Below, in pieces: positions 17,950 through 27,532 of a stretch of 64,000 nt of DNA. Position 1 is the first letter of the stretch. Every line of letters starts with the position of its first letter. The stretch covers positions 1 to 64,000 of the forward strand of contig NZ_KQ465128.1 of NCBI RefSeq assembly GCF_001308875.1. The letters run 5' to 3'. Origin of the DNA: Lysinibacillus sp. ZYM-1. Lineage in GTDB: Bacteria > Bacillota > Bacilli > Bacillales_A > Planococcaceae. Under the pieces are notes generated by a model that saw nothing but the letters and a program-made list of their open reading frames with translations, ran no database searches and was not told the origin of the DNA. Position numbers and translations under genes: made by a program.

Positions 17950-18629
17950 ATAAATTAACGAGTAGTAAAAATTCTTCTATTATCCTATTAATTGCATTGA
18001 TAACGGCTGTTTTATTTGCCCTCTATTATTATTTATTATTACCAAAATTGGATGAAGTTAAAGCGAAAGAAAACCATATATCACAAGTGCAGCAAGAGGT
18101 TACTCGTATAAACGAAAAACTTGCTCAATTAGACAAAGAACAGGGGCAGCCTACTATTAATATTTTATCATTACGGCAAAAGCTACCTGCCACAAGAGCA
18201 GTTGAAAAAATTCTTTTAGATTTAGCAGAGATCGAGGAAGTAGCAGGCACACGCATAGAGAGTTTAACTGTACAAAATGATGAGGCAGCTGTTAGGCAAT
18301 CAGAAGAACTTAATATGGTGGAACAAGCTGAAGCTGAGGTCAATGGTGGACAAGATACCGATAAACCTAGCACACCTATTTCTTCTCTTTCAAAAGATTC
18401 TTTACCAGCGAATTTAAAGCTCATTACGTTTATATTAGAAGTTGGTGCCCTTGATTTCAATTCTCTTGAAAGTTTTTTACAAGAGCTAGAGCAATTAGAA
18501 CGTGTGATGAAGACAGATGCAATCGAAATTAAGTTACCTGGGGAACAGGATCAACTAGAAAAGAATGCGGATCTTACTTTAATGGCTACCGTTCAAGTAA
18601 CGACGTTCTATTACGAAGAAGAACAATAA
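17946..18629 (+). CDS. pilO: Pilus alignment protein PilO
   Basis: This 227-residue protein has one N-terminal membrane helix (residues 10-30), a coiled coil (KAKENHISQVQQEVTRINEK) and a C-terminal globular part with an acidic linker near residues 115-135. The fold and size match PilO, the partner of PilN. The start overlaps the pilN stop by four bases. A strong hairpin follows, then pilD. Identification rests on layout and operon position rather than on conserved residues. Confidence 0.78.
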   Translation: MNKLTSSKNSSIILLIALITAVLFALYYYLLLPKLDEVKAKENHISQVQQEVTRINEKLAQLDKEQGQPTINILSLRQKLPATRAVEKILLDLAEIEEVAGTRIESLTVQNDEAAVRQSEELNMVEQAEAEVNGGQDTDKPSTPISSLSKDSLPANLKLITFILEVGALDFNSLESFLQELEQLERVMKTDAIEIKLPGEQDQLEKNADLTLMATVQVTTFYYEEEQ

Positions 18630-18636
18630 TTACATG

Positions 18637-18672
18637 AATAGGCGCTCCATACTTATTGTATGGGCGCCTATT
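18637..18672 (+). other. Strong hairpin without T-run between pilO and pilD
   Basis: Arms at 18637-18652 and 18658-18672 pair over 15 bases with one bulged T and a 5-base loop. The sequence after it is GGTTTAGGAGG, the ribosome site of pilD, so it is not a classical terminator. It may attenuate or protect the transcript. Confidence 0.6.
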
Positions 18673-18691
18673 GGTTTAGGAGGACATGAAT

Positions 18692-19444
18692 ATGGAAATG
18701 GCTTATACAATTATCATTTTTCTATTTGGGCTTGTCTTTGGCTCTTTTTATAATGTGGTTGGATTACGCGTGCCGCGGAAAGAGTCTATTGTACACCCGC
18801 CTTCACATTGTACCAACTGTCAGAGGCGATTAACGGTACTTGATTTAGTGCCGGTACTGTCTTATCTATTTTTAAGAGGAAAATGTCGGGGCTGTGGTTT
18901 TAAAATTTCTTGGGTTTATCCCGCAATAGAATTATTGACGGGTTTATTATTTGCCTTTGCTTATTGGGAGCTAGGCTGGAGCATAGAATATATAGTAGCT
19001 TTATTGTTCATCTCATTATTGGTCATTATAGTTGTTTCAGATTTTGCTTATATGTTGATTCCAAATAAGATTCTTCTATTCTTTTTGCCTCTTTTCGTCA
19101 TAGGACGAGTACTATCACCATTAACGCCTTGGTGGGACAGTCTTGTGGGTGCACTTGTTGGTTTTGGCATATTATATAGTATTGCAGTTTTATCGAAAGG
19201 TGGTATGGGTGGAGGCGATATTAAATTATTTTTTTTAATTGGTCTCGTTCTCGGTACTATTCATACGCTGTTAACGTTATTTTTAGCGGCTGTTATTGGC
19301 ATGATTGTTGGAATGATTGTCTTGTCTAAACGTAAGCAGGGTCGAAAAACACCCATACCCTTTGGTCCATCCATTGCATTAGCCGCTATTATTGTTTATT
19401 TCTATGGTGATCCGCTCATCAATTGGTATTTAGGTTTTTGGTAA
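18692..19444 (+). CDS. pilD: Prepilin peptidase and N-methyltransferase PilD (A24 family)
   Basis: This 250-residue membrane enzyme removes prepilin leaders and methylates the new N-terminus. It shows FGSFYNVVGLRVPR at residue 15, the zinc-binding pairs CTNC and CRGC near residues 37 and 65, and two catalytic aspartates: one in VVSDFAYMLIP and one in GMGGGDIKLF. About seven membrane helices are predicted. The ATG at 18692 places AGGAGG 8 bases upstream; 18686 would leave only 2. It closes the pilus operon and is the only prepilin peptidase gene in the window. Confidence 0.94.
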   Translation: MEMAYTIIIFLFGLVFGSFYNVVGLRVPRKESIVHPPSHCTNCQRRLTVLDLVPVLSYLFLRGKCRGCGFKISWVYPAIELLTGLLFAFAYWELGWSIEYIVALLFISLLVIIVVSDFAYMLIPNKILLFFLPLFVIGRVLSPLTPWWDSLVGALVGFGILYSIAVLSKGGMGGGDIKLFFLIGLVLGTIHTLLTLFLAAVIGMIVGMIVLSKRKQGRKTPIPFGPSIALAAIIVYFYGDPLINWYLGFW

Positions 19445-19477
19445 TTGTTTAATCTTCAATTATGTGGAGGGAATCAA

Positions 19478-20200
19478 GTGAAGCCGATTATTGGAATTAC
19501 AGCCTTTGTAGAAGATGATTTGTCAGCTCATTTAAATGCTGCTTACAGCAAAAGTATCATTGAGGCGGGAGGGATCCCACTCATTATTCCGTTAGGTGTA
19601 GAGGAAGACGCTGCACAAATATTAGCCCTTACAGATGGTTTATTGTTATCGGGAGGCTACGATGTCCATCCTTTTCTATTTGGGGCAGAGCCTTCACCAA
19701 AGCTTGGAAAGATTCATCCTGCTAGGGATACCGTTGAGTTAGCATTAATTGAAGCCGCTTTTGTACGGAAAATGCCTCTTTTCGGAATTTGTCGGGGAAT
19801 TCAAATATTAAATGTTGCGTTAGGTGGTACGTTATATCAAGATATTGATAGTGATCATTATAGTACGAAGTTGATCAAACATATGCAACAATCTAGCAGG
19901 TCTGTAACTACCCATTATGTACAGATTATTGCTGAGAATTTATTAGCCATTATTCTGGAACAAGAGAAGATTGCCGTAAATTCTTTTCATCATCAGTCGG
20001 TGAATGTGTTAGCGGAGAAATTAAAAGTAGTAGCTAAATCAAGTGATGGCATTATCGAAGCAGTGGTTCATGAAGAATTGCCATTCTGCTTGGCTGTTCA
20101 GTGGCATCCTGAGGAATTAGCTATAGCGGGAGATCCACATGCACAAAAGCTATTTGCAGCCTTTATTGAAGCGAGCTTGAAATTTAAGAAAGAGGTTTAG
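19478..20200 (+). CDS. Class I glutamine amidotransferase-like hydrolase (peptidase C26)
   Basis: This 240-residue enzyme is of the gamma-glutamyl-gamma-aminobutyrate hydrolase (PuuD-like) family. It shows LLLSGGYDVHP, the nucleophile elbow GICRGIQILN with catalytic cysteine near residue 107, and AVQWHPEE with the catalytic histidine and glutamate near residue 210. Such enzymes hydrolyse gamma-glutamyl amides. The start is GTG at 19478 with GGAGGG 6 bases upstream; the longer frame to 19445 has no ribosome site. It follows pilD closely but is functionally unrelated to pili, and it ends at a good terminator. Confidence 0.87.
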   Translation: MKPIIGITAFVEDDLSAHLNAAYSKSIIEAGGIPLIIPLGVEEDAAQILALTDGLLLSGGYDVHPFLFGAEPSPKLGKIHPARDTVELALIEAAFVRKMPLFGICRGIQILNVALGGTLYQDIDSDHYSTKLIKHMQQSSRSVTTHYVQIIAENLLAIILEQEKIAVNSFHHQSVNVLAEKLKVVAKSSDGIIEAVVHEELPFCLAVQWHPEELAIAGDPHAQKLFAAFIEASLKFKKEV

Positions 20201-20214
20201 AGAGGTCATTGTAC

Positions 20215-20247
20215 AAAGAATCCAATAGTTTGTGGATTCTTTTTTTG
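20215..20247 (+). terminator. Terminator after the C26 hydrolase gene
   Basis: AGAATCCA (20217-20224) pairs with TGGATTCT (20233-20240), extended by A-T pairs and followed by seven T. Confidence 0.85.
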
Positions 20248-20306
20248 CGTAAAAAAGAGGATATATGCTCAGTAAGGAACACAATCCTCAAACTCTCATT
20301 TAATGA

Positions 20307-20924
20307 TTAATGCACACGGCGATAAAGACCTACAACTTGTCCTAATATGGAAACTTGATCGACGATAATAGGTTCCATTGATGAATTTTCAGGCTGTAAA
20401 CGGAAATGACTTTTTTCCTTAAAGAAGCGTTTTACAGTTGCTTCATCTTCAGCTGTCATGGCTACAACAATATCCCCATTATTGGCCGTTGACTTTTGCT
20501 TCACGATGACTAAATCCCCATCTAAAATGCCTGCTTCAATCATAGATTCACCCATAATTTCTAACATGAATAGTTGATCCTCGCTTGTGCCATATGTATC
20601 TGGCAGTGGGAAATATTCTTCAATGTTTTCAATGGCTGTAATAGGAGAACCAGCTGTTACTTTCCCTACAAGTGGTACATGGATGACATGTTGCTTTTGG
20701 ATGGATTCTTCAGGCTCTAGAATTTCAATTGCACGTGGTTTTGTAGGATCTCGACGAATAAAGCCCTTTTGTTCTAATCGAGCCAAATGACCATGAACAG
20801 TTGAACTTGAAGCAAGTCCAACTGCTTCCCCGATTTCACGTACTGATGGTGGATATCCTTTAGCCCGCACCTCTTCCTTAATGAACGCTAAAATGTCCTC
20901 TTGTCTTTTCGATACTTTTTTCAT
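20307..20924 (-). CDS. lexA: SOS repressor LexA
   Basis: This 205-residue protein has an N-terminal winged helix (residues 1-65, [20 protein letters not shown]) and a C-terminal S24 self-cleavage domain. The cleavage bond is A91-G92 in KVTAGSP, the serine nucleophile S127 in GESM and the lysine K165 in TVKRF. RecA filaments trigger autocleavage and release SOS genes. It is divergent from yneA; the 165-base gap contains several SOS boxes, and its own promoter reads TTGCAT, 17 bases, TATACT (20996-20968 leftward). Confidence 0.97.
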   Translation of the reverse strand: MKKVSKRQEDILAFIKEEVRAKGYPPSVREIGEAVGLASSSTVHGHLARLEQKGFIRRDPTKPRAIEILEPEESIQKQHVIHVPLVGKVTAGSPITAIENIEEYFPLPDTYGTSEDQLFMLEIMGESMIEAGILDGDLVIVKQKSTANNGDIVVAMTAEDEATVKRFFKEKSHFRLQPENSSMEPIIVDQVSILGQVVGLYRRVH

Positions 20925-20967
20925 GATTGCTCACCTCTTTTTTCTAATATCATTCATCTTATTTGAT

Positions 20968-21072
20968 AGTATAACAGAATGCGAACACGTATGCAAACAT
21001 AGGTTCGAAAAGTGTTTGACAAAAACGTTTGTTCGCTTTATTATGAGAACATACATTCCGAACAAACATTCT
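20968..21072. promoter_or_regulatory. Divergent lexA/yneA promoters with SOS boxes
   Basis: Sites close to the Bacillus SOS consensus CGAAC-N4-GTTCG lie at 20982-20995 (weak), 20994-21007, 21022-21035, 21046-21059 and 21059-21072. The yneA promoter is TTGACA (21016-21021), 17 bases, TATTAT (21039-21044), with the 21022 box filling its spacer. The lexA promoter overlaps the first two boxes. Confidence 0.88.
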
Positions 21073-21089
21073 AAAAAGGGGTTATAACT

Positions 21090-22066
<977 letters not shown>

Positions 22067-22091
22067 AGGAGCCCGCTAATCTTTTTCTTTT

Positions 22092-22670
22092 TTAAAAGTA
22101 GCTTTCGATGACAACATTATTTGGTAATTGAAAAGGGTTATCTTTATTAATTCTGTCATAAAACATAATCCCATTTAAATGATCGATTTCATGTTGTACT
22201 ACGATAGAACCATAACCTTTTAATGGCACAACAAATTCTTGTCCATCTAAATCATTGGCTTTTACTTTAATTCGTTCATATCTCGGTACAAAACCATGAA
22301 CAGGTCGATTTACAGATAGACAACCTTCTCCCTCAGGCAAATAGATCATATTTAAAGAATGACTGATGATTTTAGGATTGATGAAAACCATTTCTTTTCT
22401 CTGCTCATGATCCTCAAAAAGTACAGCAAACATTCTTTTATCTACGCCAATTTGATTTGCAGATAAACCACTACCAGGCCGAAGCTTATATTTTTTTGCT
22501 AGATTCGGATCTTGGCTGTTCTTCAAATATTGAAGCATAGATAATAATGTATGTTGGTCCTCTAAGGAAACTGGTATGGCAACTTCTTGCGTTTGTTTTC
22601 GTAATAAAATCGAGTGCTCCTTTACAAAATCTTTCATGGTAATCGTATAATCAGGATGAAACTTAGCCAT
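22092..22670 (-). CDS. def: Peptide deformylase
   Basis: This 192-residue Fe/Zn enzyme removes the formyl group from nascent proteins. All three metal-site motifs are present: GSGLSANQIG, EGEGCLSV (metal cysteine) and QHEIDH (two metal histidines and catalytic glutamate). The N-terminal extension of about 65 residues before the first motif fits the larger YkrB-type (type 2) Gram-positive form. The ATG at 22670 with GAGGGGT 7 bases upstream is preferred over the TTG at 22688. Its start overlaps the 3' end of a small HTH gene. Confidence 0.93.
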   Translation of the reverse strand: MAKFHPDYTITMKDFVKEHSILLRKQTQEVAIPVSLEDQHTLLSMLQYLKNSQDPNLAKKYKLRPGSGLSANQIGVDKRMFAVLFEDHEQRKEMVFINPKIISHSLNMIYLPEGEGCLSVNRPVHGFVPRYERIKVKANDLDGQEFVVPLKGYGSIVVQHEIDHLNGIMFYDRINKDNPFQLPNNVVIESYF

Positions 22671-22830
22671 AGGTATACCCCTCATCAAAAAGACTATTTA
22701 GAGCTTTGTAGATGATAAAAGTAAATTCAAGGGTCGGATCATAGTTATTATTTTCTATATAATGGATCGTCTGTCTAACAACATAACATTCCTTAGCAAG
22801 TGCTGCTTGAGTTATCCCTAACTTATTCAT
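22663..22830 (-). CDS. Tiny XRE-type helix-turn-helix protein overlapping def
   Basis: This 55-residue frame reads MNKLGITQAALAKECYVV, RQTIHYIENNNYDPTLEF and a tail ending FDEGYTYG. Residues 6-40 match the Cro/CI helix-turn-helix pattern (TQ..LA....V.RQTI..IE...Y.P.L) very well. The first helix usual in the family is missing and there is no ribosome site at this ATG. Adding one A to the run at about 22836-22839 would join an upstream ATG in frame, so a frameshift or a decaying gene is possible. Its stop lies inside the first three codons of def, which suggests coupling. It would be a DNA-binding regulator. Confidence 0.6.
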   Translation of the reverse strand: MNKLGITQAALAKECYVVRQTIHYIENNNYDPTLEFTFIIYKALNSLFDEGYTYG

Positions 22831-22957
22831 ATTATTTTGATCATGTTTTTCAGTATTTACCCCTTTGTTTTGCCCAAAAGGTAATAAACATTATTTAATG
22901 ATCTTTCATAGAAATCATATTCGCTAAATTGGGGGTAAAGTGATAATGCTGTTTTCT

Positions 22958-23503
22958 TCATTCTACTTTTGTCTCACTTTTCTGATATAAATTGTTCCAA
23001 TCCTCCTGTAAGACTGCATAATAGTATTCGTCCCACCATTCTTCTCCATGCGGTATACACTTTTTAAAAAAACCTTCACGTCGCATTCCGATCTTTTCCA
23101 TGACTCTATATGAAGCAATATTTTCGGGCTGACAAGTTGCAATAATTCGATGAAGCTTCTTTTCCCGAAATCCATAGTCTAGTACAGCACGAGCAGCTTC
23201 AGAAGCAAAGCCCTGATTTTGATATATTGGATTCAACACCCAACCGATTTCATAAGTATGCTCACCGAAATAAGGATGGAAAACAATATGGCCAATCACT
23301 TGTTGGTGACTATTTAAAACTATTGCGAAATGTTTAGCTTTATCATCGCTATTTTCTGTAATAAACTTTTTCACCTGCTCTTCATTGAAAACACCCTCAG
23401 GCATATAATGCATGACTTCTTTATCTGATGTATAGCTATAAACAGCTTGCCAGTCCTGCTCTTGAAATTTTCGTATGAGTAATCGCTTGGTTGTCACTTT
23501 CAC
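22958..23503 (-). CDS. GNAT family N-acetyltransferase (RimJ/RimL-like)
   Basis: This 181-residue protein begins TKRLLIRKFQEQDW, the usual RimJ/L-type opening. It has HIVFHPYFGEHTYEIGWVL on strand 4 and the acetyl-CoA loop NQGFASEAARAVLDYG near residues 96-111, then NIASYRVMEKIGM. It should acetylate a small molecule or a protein N-terminus; the substrate cannot be inferred. The start is GTG with GGGAGG about 8 bases upstream. It is monocistronic between the HTH/def pair and ynzC. Confidence 0.85.
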   Translation of the reverse strand: MKVTTKRLLIRKFQEQDWQAVYSYTSDKEVMHYMPEGVFNEEQVKKFITENSDDKAKHFAIVLNSHQQVIGHIVFHPYFGEHTYEIGWVLNPIYQNQGFASEAARAVLDYGFREKKLHRIIATCQPENIASYRVMEKIGMRREGFFKKCIPHGEEWWDEYYYAVLQEDWNNLYQKSETKVE

Positions 23504-23692
23504 ATTTACTTCCTCCCACAGATAGTTAAATTTTCCCTTCTATATAATACTTATACACTTCAAACATCTGGAAGTCATGTGTTTTTTCTATTTCAAAAGC
23601 CTGAATAAGGGTTGGTATAACTGCATTTAATGGGAAACCGTGCTATACTTTGCATACTGTAGTATAAGATAGGTACTGAAAGGTGTGTAACA

Positions 23693-23926
23693 ATGTTATC
23701 AAAAGAAAAAATTAACCGTATAAATGAACTTTCTGCTAAAGCAAAAAGCGGACAACTAACAGGTGAAGAGGCGAAGGAGCGAACAGCGCTTCGCAAGGAG
23801 TACTTAGATACATTTAGAGCAACGATGCGTGATACGATTGAAAACGTAAAAGTGGTAGATGCAGAAGGTAATGATGTAACGCCAGAGAAGGTAAGACAAG
23901 CGAAAAAAAATAAATTTCTAAATTAA
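23693..23926 (+). CDS. ynzC: DUF896 protein YnzC
   Basis: This 77-residue, helical, highly charged protein opens LSKEKINRINELSAKAKSG and ends VRQAKKNKFLN. This is the DUF896 (UPF0291) family, a two-helix bundle of unknown function. In Bacillus subtilis it follows yneA-yneB in the SOS operon. Here it is separated from them by def, the HTH gene and the GNAT gene and has its own upstream region. Confidence 0.88.
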   Translation: MLSKEKINRINELSAKAKSGQLTGEEAKERTALRKEYLDTFRATMRDTIENVKVVDAEGNDVTPEKVRQAKKNKFLN

Positions 23927-24051
23927 TGTGACACAATTCAATTAAGTATGTATGAAATTGCAAATAGTATAACAAAAGCATTGTTTTCTAAAGCAATGTT
24001 GACTAAACTGTAGAAGAACAATTATAGGACGAGAAAGGATGTCACAATATA

Positions 24052-26046
24052 ATGACTCAACATGCGGATCTATTAGCAATTAATGCTATCCGAACTTTGT
24101 CAATCGATGCTATTGAAAAAGCAAATTCTGGTCACCCAGGTTTACCAATGGGGGCAGCGCCAATGGCCTATACGCTTTGGACAAAACAATTACGCCATAA
24201 TCCAGCAAATCCTAAATGGTATAATCGTGATCGTTTTGTATTATCAGCTGGTCATGGTTCCATGCTTCTATACAGCCTACTTCATCTTGGAGGCTATGGT
24301 TTACCAATGGAAGAAATTCAAAACTTCCGCCAATGGGATTCATTAACACCAGGACATCCTGAATATGGTCATACTGTAGGTGTAGAGGCAACAACTGGTC
24401 CTTTAGGACAAGGTATTGCCATGACTGTAGGTATGGCAATGGCTGAGCGCCATTTAGCAGCTACCTACAATAAACAAGGTCATGACATCGTTGACCACTA
24501 TACATTTGCGCTATGTGGTGATGGTGACTTAATGGAAGGCGTAGCAGCAGAGGCTATTTCATTAGCTGGTCACTTAAAACTTGAAAAATTAATCGTACTC
24601 TACGATTCAAATGATATTTCTTTAGATGGTGACTTAGAAAAGTCATTCTCAGAAAACGTTCAAAAACGTTTCGAATCTTATGGTTGGAACTATTTAAAAG
24701 TTGCAGCTGGTACAGATGTTGATGAGATTAATGCAGCTATTGAAGAAGCGAAAAAATCAACTGGCAAGCCAACATTAATTGAAGTGAAAACAGTGATTGG
24801 TTTCGGTTCTCCAAATAAATCTGGTAAAGCAGATTCTCATGGTGCGCCACTTGGTACTGATGAAGTGGTATTAACGAAAGCTTCTTATGAGTGGGCACAC
24901 GAGCCATTCCAAATTCCATCTGAAGTATACGATACTTTTAATGCTGCCGCAGAAGTGCAAGGAGCACAGTCTGAAGAAGCTTGGAATGCGAAATTTATTG
25001 CTTATAAGCAAGAATTCCCAGAGTTAGCTGCTCAATTTGAAAAAGCTATGAATGGTGAATTACCTGCGGACTTCGCTTCTGAATTGCCAGTATATGAGTC
25101 AGGTAAATCTGTTGCAACTCGTTCTTCTTCTGGTGATGCTATTAATGCCATTGCTAAGAAAACACCATCATTCTTCGGTGGTTCAGCTGACCTTGCTGGC
25201 TCCAATAAAACAACGATGAAGGGTGCAGGTGATTTCTCTGCAGACGATTATGCTGGTCGCAACATCTGGTTTGGTGTTCGTGAATTTGCAATGGGTGCTG
25301 CTTTGAATGGTATGGCTCTTCACGGTGGTTTAAATGTATTTGGTGGTACATTCTTTGTATTCTCAGATTATGTACGTCCAGCAGTTCGTCTTTCAGCATT
25401 AATGGGTCTTCCTGTAACGTATGTATTTACACATGACTCTATTGCAGTAGGGGAAGATGGTCCAACACATGAACCAATCGAACACCTAGCATCATTACGT
25501 GCAATGCCAAACTTATCTGTTGTACGTCCTGCAGATGCAAATGAATCAGCAGTTGCATGGGAGCTTGCCGTTTCATCAGAAAAAACGCCAACAGTATTAG
25601 TTTTATCTCGTCAAAACTTACCTGTTCTTGACGCTTCTATTGAAACAGTGCGTGAGGGCGTAACAAAGGGTGCTTATACAGTATCTCCTGCTACAAAAGA
25701 AATAGCAGATGCTATTTTAATTGCAACAGGGTCTGAGGTTTCACTTGCTGTTGAAGCACAAAAGGCTTTAAAAGCAGAAGGTTTGGATGTAGCTGTAGTT
25801 TCAATGCCATCTATGGACCGCTTTGAAAAACAAGACGCTGCTTACAAAGAATCAGTGCTACCAAAAGCTGTGACAAAGCGTCTAGCGATTGAAATGGGTG
25901 CATCATTCGGCTGGCATAAATACACTGGCTTTGAAGGTGATGTGCTTGCAATCGATAAGTTCGGCGCATCAGCACCGGGTGAAGTAGTAATGGAAAAATA
26001 CGGATTCACAGTAGAAAATGTAGTCGCAAAAGTGAAAGCACTTTAA
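24052..26046 (+). CDS. tkt: Transketolase
   Basis: This is a 664-residue, full-length thiamine diphosphate enzyme of the non-oxidative pentose phosphate pathway that moves two-carbon units between sugar phosphates. It shows [15 protein letters not shown] near residue 65, the TPP signature [13 protein letters not shown] to [10 protein letters not shown] near 153-190, [12 protein letters not shown] near 380, and [15 protein letters not shown] with catalytic histidines near 465. Regular spacing, good ribosome site and strong codon bias indicate high expression. In related genomes tkt is followed by sirA and yneF; here a 10-kb block intervenes. Confidence 0.97.
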   Translation: MTQHADLLAINAIRTLSIDAIEKANSGHPGLPMGAAPMAYTLWTKQLRHNPANPKWYNRDRFVLSAGHGSMLLYSLLHLGGYGLPMEEIQNFRQWDSLTPGHPEYGHTVGVEATTGPLGQGIAMTVGMAMAERHLAATYNKQGHDIVDHYTFALCGDGDLMEGVAAEAISLAGHLKLEKLIVLYDSNDISLDGDLEKSFSENVQKRFESYGWNYLKVAAGTDVDEINAAIEEAKKSTGKPTLIEVKTVIGFGSPNKSGKADSHGAPLGTDEVVLTKASYEWAHEPFQIPSEVYDTFNAAAEVQGAQSEEAWNAKFIAYKQEFPELAAQFEKAMNGELPADFASELPVYESGKSVATRSSSGDAINAIAKKTPSFFGGSADLAGSNKTTMKGAGDFSADDYAGRNIWFGVREFAMGAALNGMALHGGLNVFGGTFFVFSDYVRPAVRLSALMGLPVTYVFTHDSIAVGEDGPTHEPIEHLASLRAMPNLSVVRPADANESAVAWELAVSSEKTPTVLVLSRQNLPVLDASIETVREGVTKGAYTVSPATKEIADAILIATGSEVSLAVEAQKALKAEGLDVAVVSMPSMDRFEKQDAAYKESVLPKAVTKRLAIEMGASFGWHKYTGFEGDVLAIDKFGASAPGEVVMEKYGFTVENVVAKVKAL

Positions 26047-26060
26047 GTTGATTAATAAAA

Positions 26061-26112
26061 TACCGCAACACTCTGCTTACTTATCAAGTTGCTGAGCGTT
26101 GCGGTACTTTTT
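26061..26112. terminator. Terminator shared by tkt and the convergent membrane gene
   Basis: TACCGCAAC (26061-26069) pairs with GTTGCGGTA (26098-26106), with further pairing inside and T6 after it. It overlaps the 3' end of the leftward gene. Confidence 0.75.
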
Positions 26113-26422
26113 TATAGTTTTTCATAATAACCATCCATAATGTTAAGCATTGGATAATACATATAACAATAAAAAGAATGAAATCCTTTGCACTACCTCC
26201 CAGATTTAGTTCATCAGCAATAATGCCTGAGAACCAGAGAAGCTGAGCAGATACAATTACTGTTAAGCTTGAAAAAAGGGCACACAACCAAATGGGTATC
26301 TTTTTGATAAAGATCATAATAAATAGAAAAATAGAGAACAAGAGCAGTACGAAAAAAATAGGATCAAGTAAGGAAAAAACATTATTTGTGACAAAGTGTT
26401 GATAAGTAAAACGATTGTTCAT
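26084..26422 (-). CDS. Small integral membrane protein of unknown function
   Basis: This 112-residue protein has three predicted membrane segments (about residues 17-40, 43-65 and 78-100) and a basic end. No family could be recognised. The ATG at 26422 has AAAAGGAGA 8 bases upstream; the open frame to 26590 has no support and would run into the divergent HAD gene. It is convergent with tkt and shares its terminator. Confidence 0.6.
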   Translation of the reverse strand: MNNRFTYQHFVTNNVFSLLDPIFFVLLLFSIFLFIMIFIKKIPIWLCALFSSLTVIVSAQLLWFSGIIADELNLGGSAKDFILFIVICIIQCLTLWMVIMKNYKKVPQRSAT

Positions 26423-26502
26423 GTAAGATCTCCTTTTTACAATTATTAACGTATATAATAAAAAAAGGTTCTTTTTCAATCGTATAAAAGAATGGTGAGT
26501 AT

Positions 26503-26957
26503 ATAAAGAACTATAGCGTTGTGTTGTTTGATTTGGATGGAACACTATCTGACCCGAAAATAGGCATAACGAAATCAGTACATTACGCATTGCAAAAGGC
26601 TGGCATCATAGAGAGTGAATTAAATGAGCTTGAGACTTTAGGACCGCCGTTAGCAGTATCTTTTCGTGAAATTTATGGCTTTAATGATGCACAGATAGAG
26701 CAAGCAATAATAGATTATCGGGAACGTTTCACAGAAAAAGTGATGTTTGAAAATAAACTGTACCACCATATTCCAGCGTTGTTAGCAAATTTAAGGCAAA
26801 GGGGATACTTACTTGCCATTGCCACATCAAAGCCAACAGTATTTGCTGAACAAATATTGCAATACTTTCAGATAGAAACATTTTTCGACCTAGTAGTAGG
26901 CAGTCATTTAGATGGTTCCCGTTCTGCTAAAGGGAAGATTATGAAGAAATGCACTGC
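26503..26957 (+). pseudogene. HAD family phosphatase (phosphoglycolate phosphatase-like), 3'-truncated
   Basis: The frame reads KNYSVVLFDLDGTLSDP (motif I with the nucleophile aspartate) and AIATSKPTVFAEQIL (motif II region), then VVGSHLDGSRSAKGKI. Normal proteins of this type have about 215 residues and continue with a lysine and a GDREHDV-like motif IV; both are missing. Homology stops near 26957, where the IS110 remnant begins. The family's initiator methionine corresponds to ATA at 26503; the first usable start is GTG at 26521. Loss of the C-terminal third makes it non-functional. Confidence 0.75.
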
Positions 26958-27215
26958 ATTTTTTTATCCAAGAACATTTGAACCTGACTTTCACCTTTTG
27001 CGACATCCAGAACTACAACTGGATTCATAAATTATCTCCTCCTTATAAAGTGGATTGACCAGTAACCTCTATCTACCTTGTCATTCATATCTTCGCCTGT
27101 TATACGCCAACCAGCCTAATCATGTGTTAACAAGTAGAGGGCGAACAGTTTAGTTGGCGGGATCAAGTCCCACGGGCAGGTCCGTTCTACTCCGGATACT
27201 ATCAATCTATAAATT
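26939..27215 (-). mobile_element. IS110-family remnant: 5' leader and first codons of the transposase
   Basis: On the minus strand an ATG at 27028 with AAGGAGGAG upstream encodes MNPVVVLDVAKGESQVQMFL, the typical N-terminus of IS110 transposases (DEDD domain with the first catalytic aspartate). Similarity stops after about 23 codons and a stop follows at 26941-26939. The 190 bases upstream (27029-27215) form the non-coding 5' end. In IS110 elements this end carries the bridge RNA that pairs with donor and target DNA. Complementary segments are visible (27066-27071 with 27135-27140; 27105-27111 with 27153-27159). The 3' part of the element is absent. Confidence 0.72.
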
Positions 27216-27227
27216 GAATAAAAAATA

Positions 27228-27256
27228 GTCAACCAGATTTTCCGGTTGACCTTTTA
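27228..27256. terminator. Hairpin terminator between the IS110 remnant and the MBL gene
   Basis: GTCAACC (27228-27234) pairs with GGTTGAC (27244-27250). T-runs follow on both strands, longest on the minus strand, where it would end the MBL-hydrolase transcript. Between here and 27533 no gene can be supported. Confidence 0.65.
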
Positions 27257-27532
27257 AAACGACGGCGCAGGATAGTTGAAGAATAAAATGTAATTTACAT
27301 TAATTATACGAAGTCAAATCAAGTGGGAGATGTCGAATTTAAACTTAATAACACCTATAATTTATGATGTAATTATAACTATTAACTATTTAGAAAGGAG
27401 AAGTTAAAATTGATCTAAAATACAACGACCAGCTGGCATGAAATAAAGCTTTACCGTCATTATGTTTCCACCTCTCCATTTAGTTTCGAATAAAACAATA
27501 CGAAAGTTTTCATTGTTTCAACGATTCACTGC

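Noticed and set aside
23975-24000. Terminator between ynzC and tkt
   Set aside because: Only a 5-bp CATTG/CAATG stem without a T-run; too weak to call.
26941-27030. C-terminal 29 residues of the HAD frame as a real extension
   Set aside because: From about 26957 on, the bases are better explained as the antisense of the IS110 transposase N-terminus.
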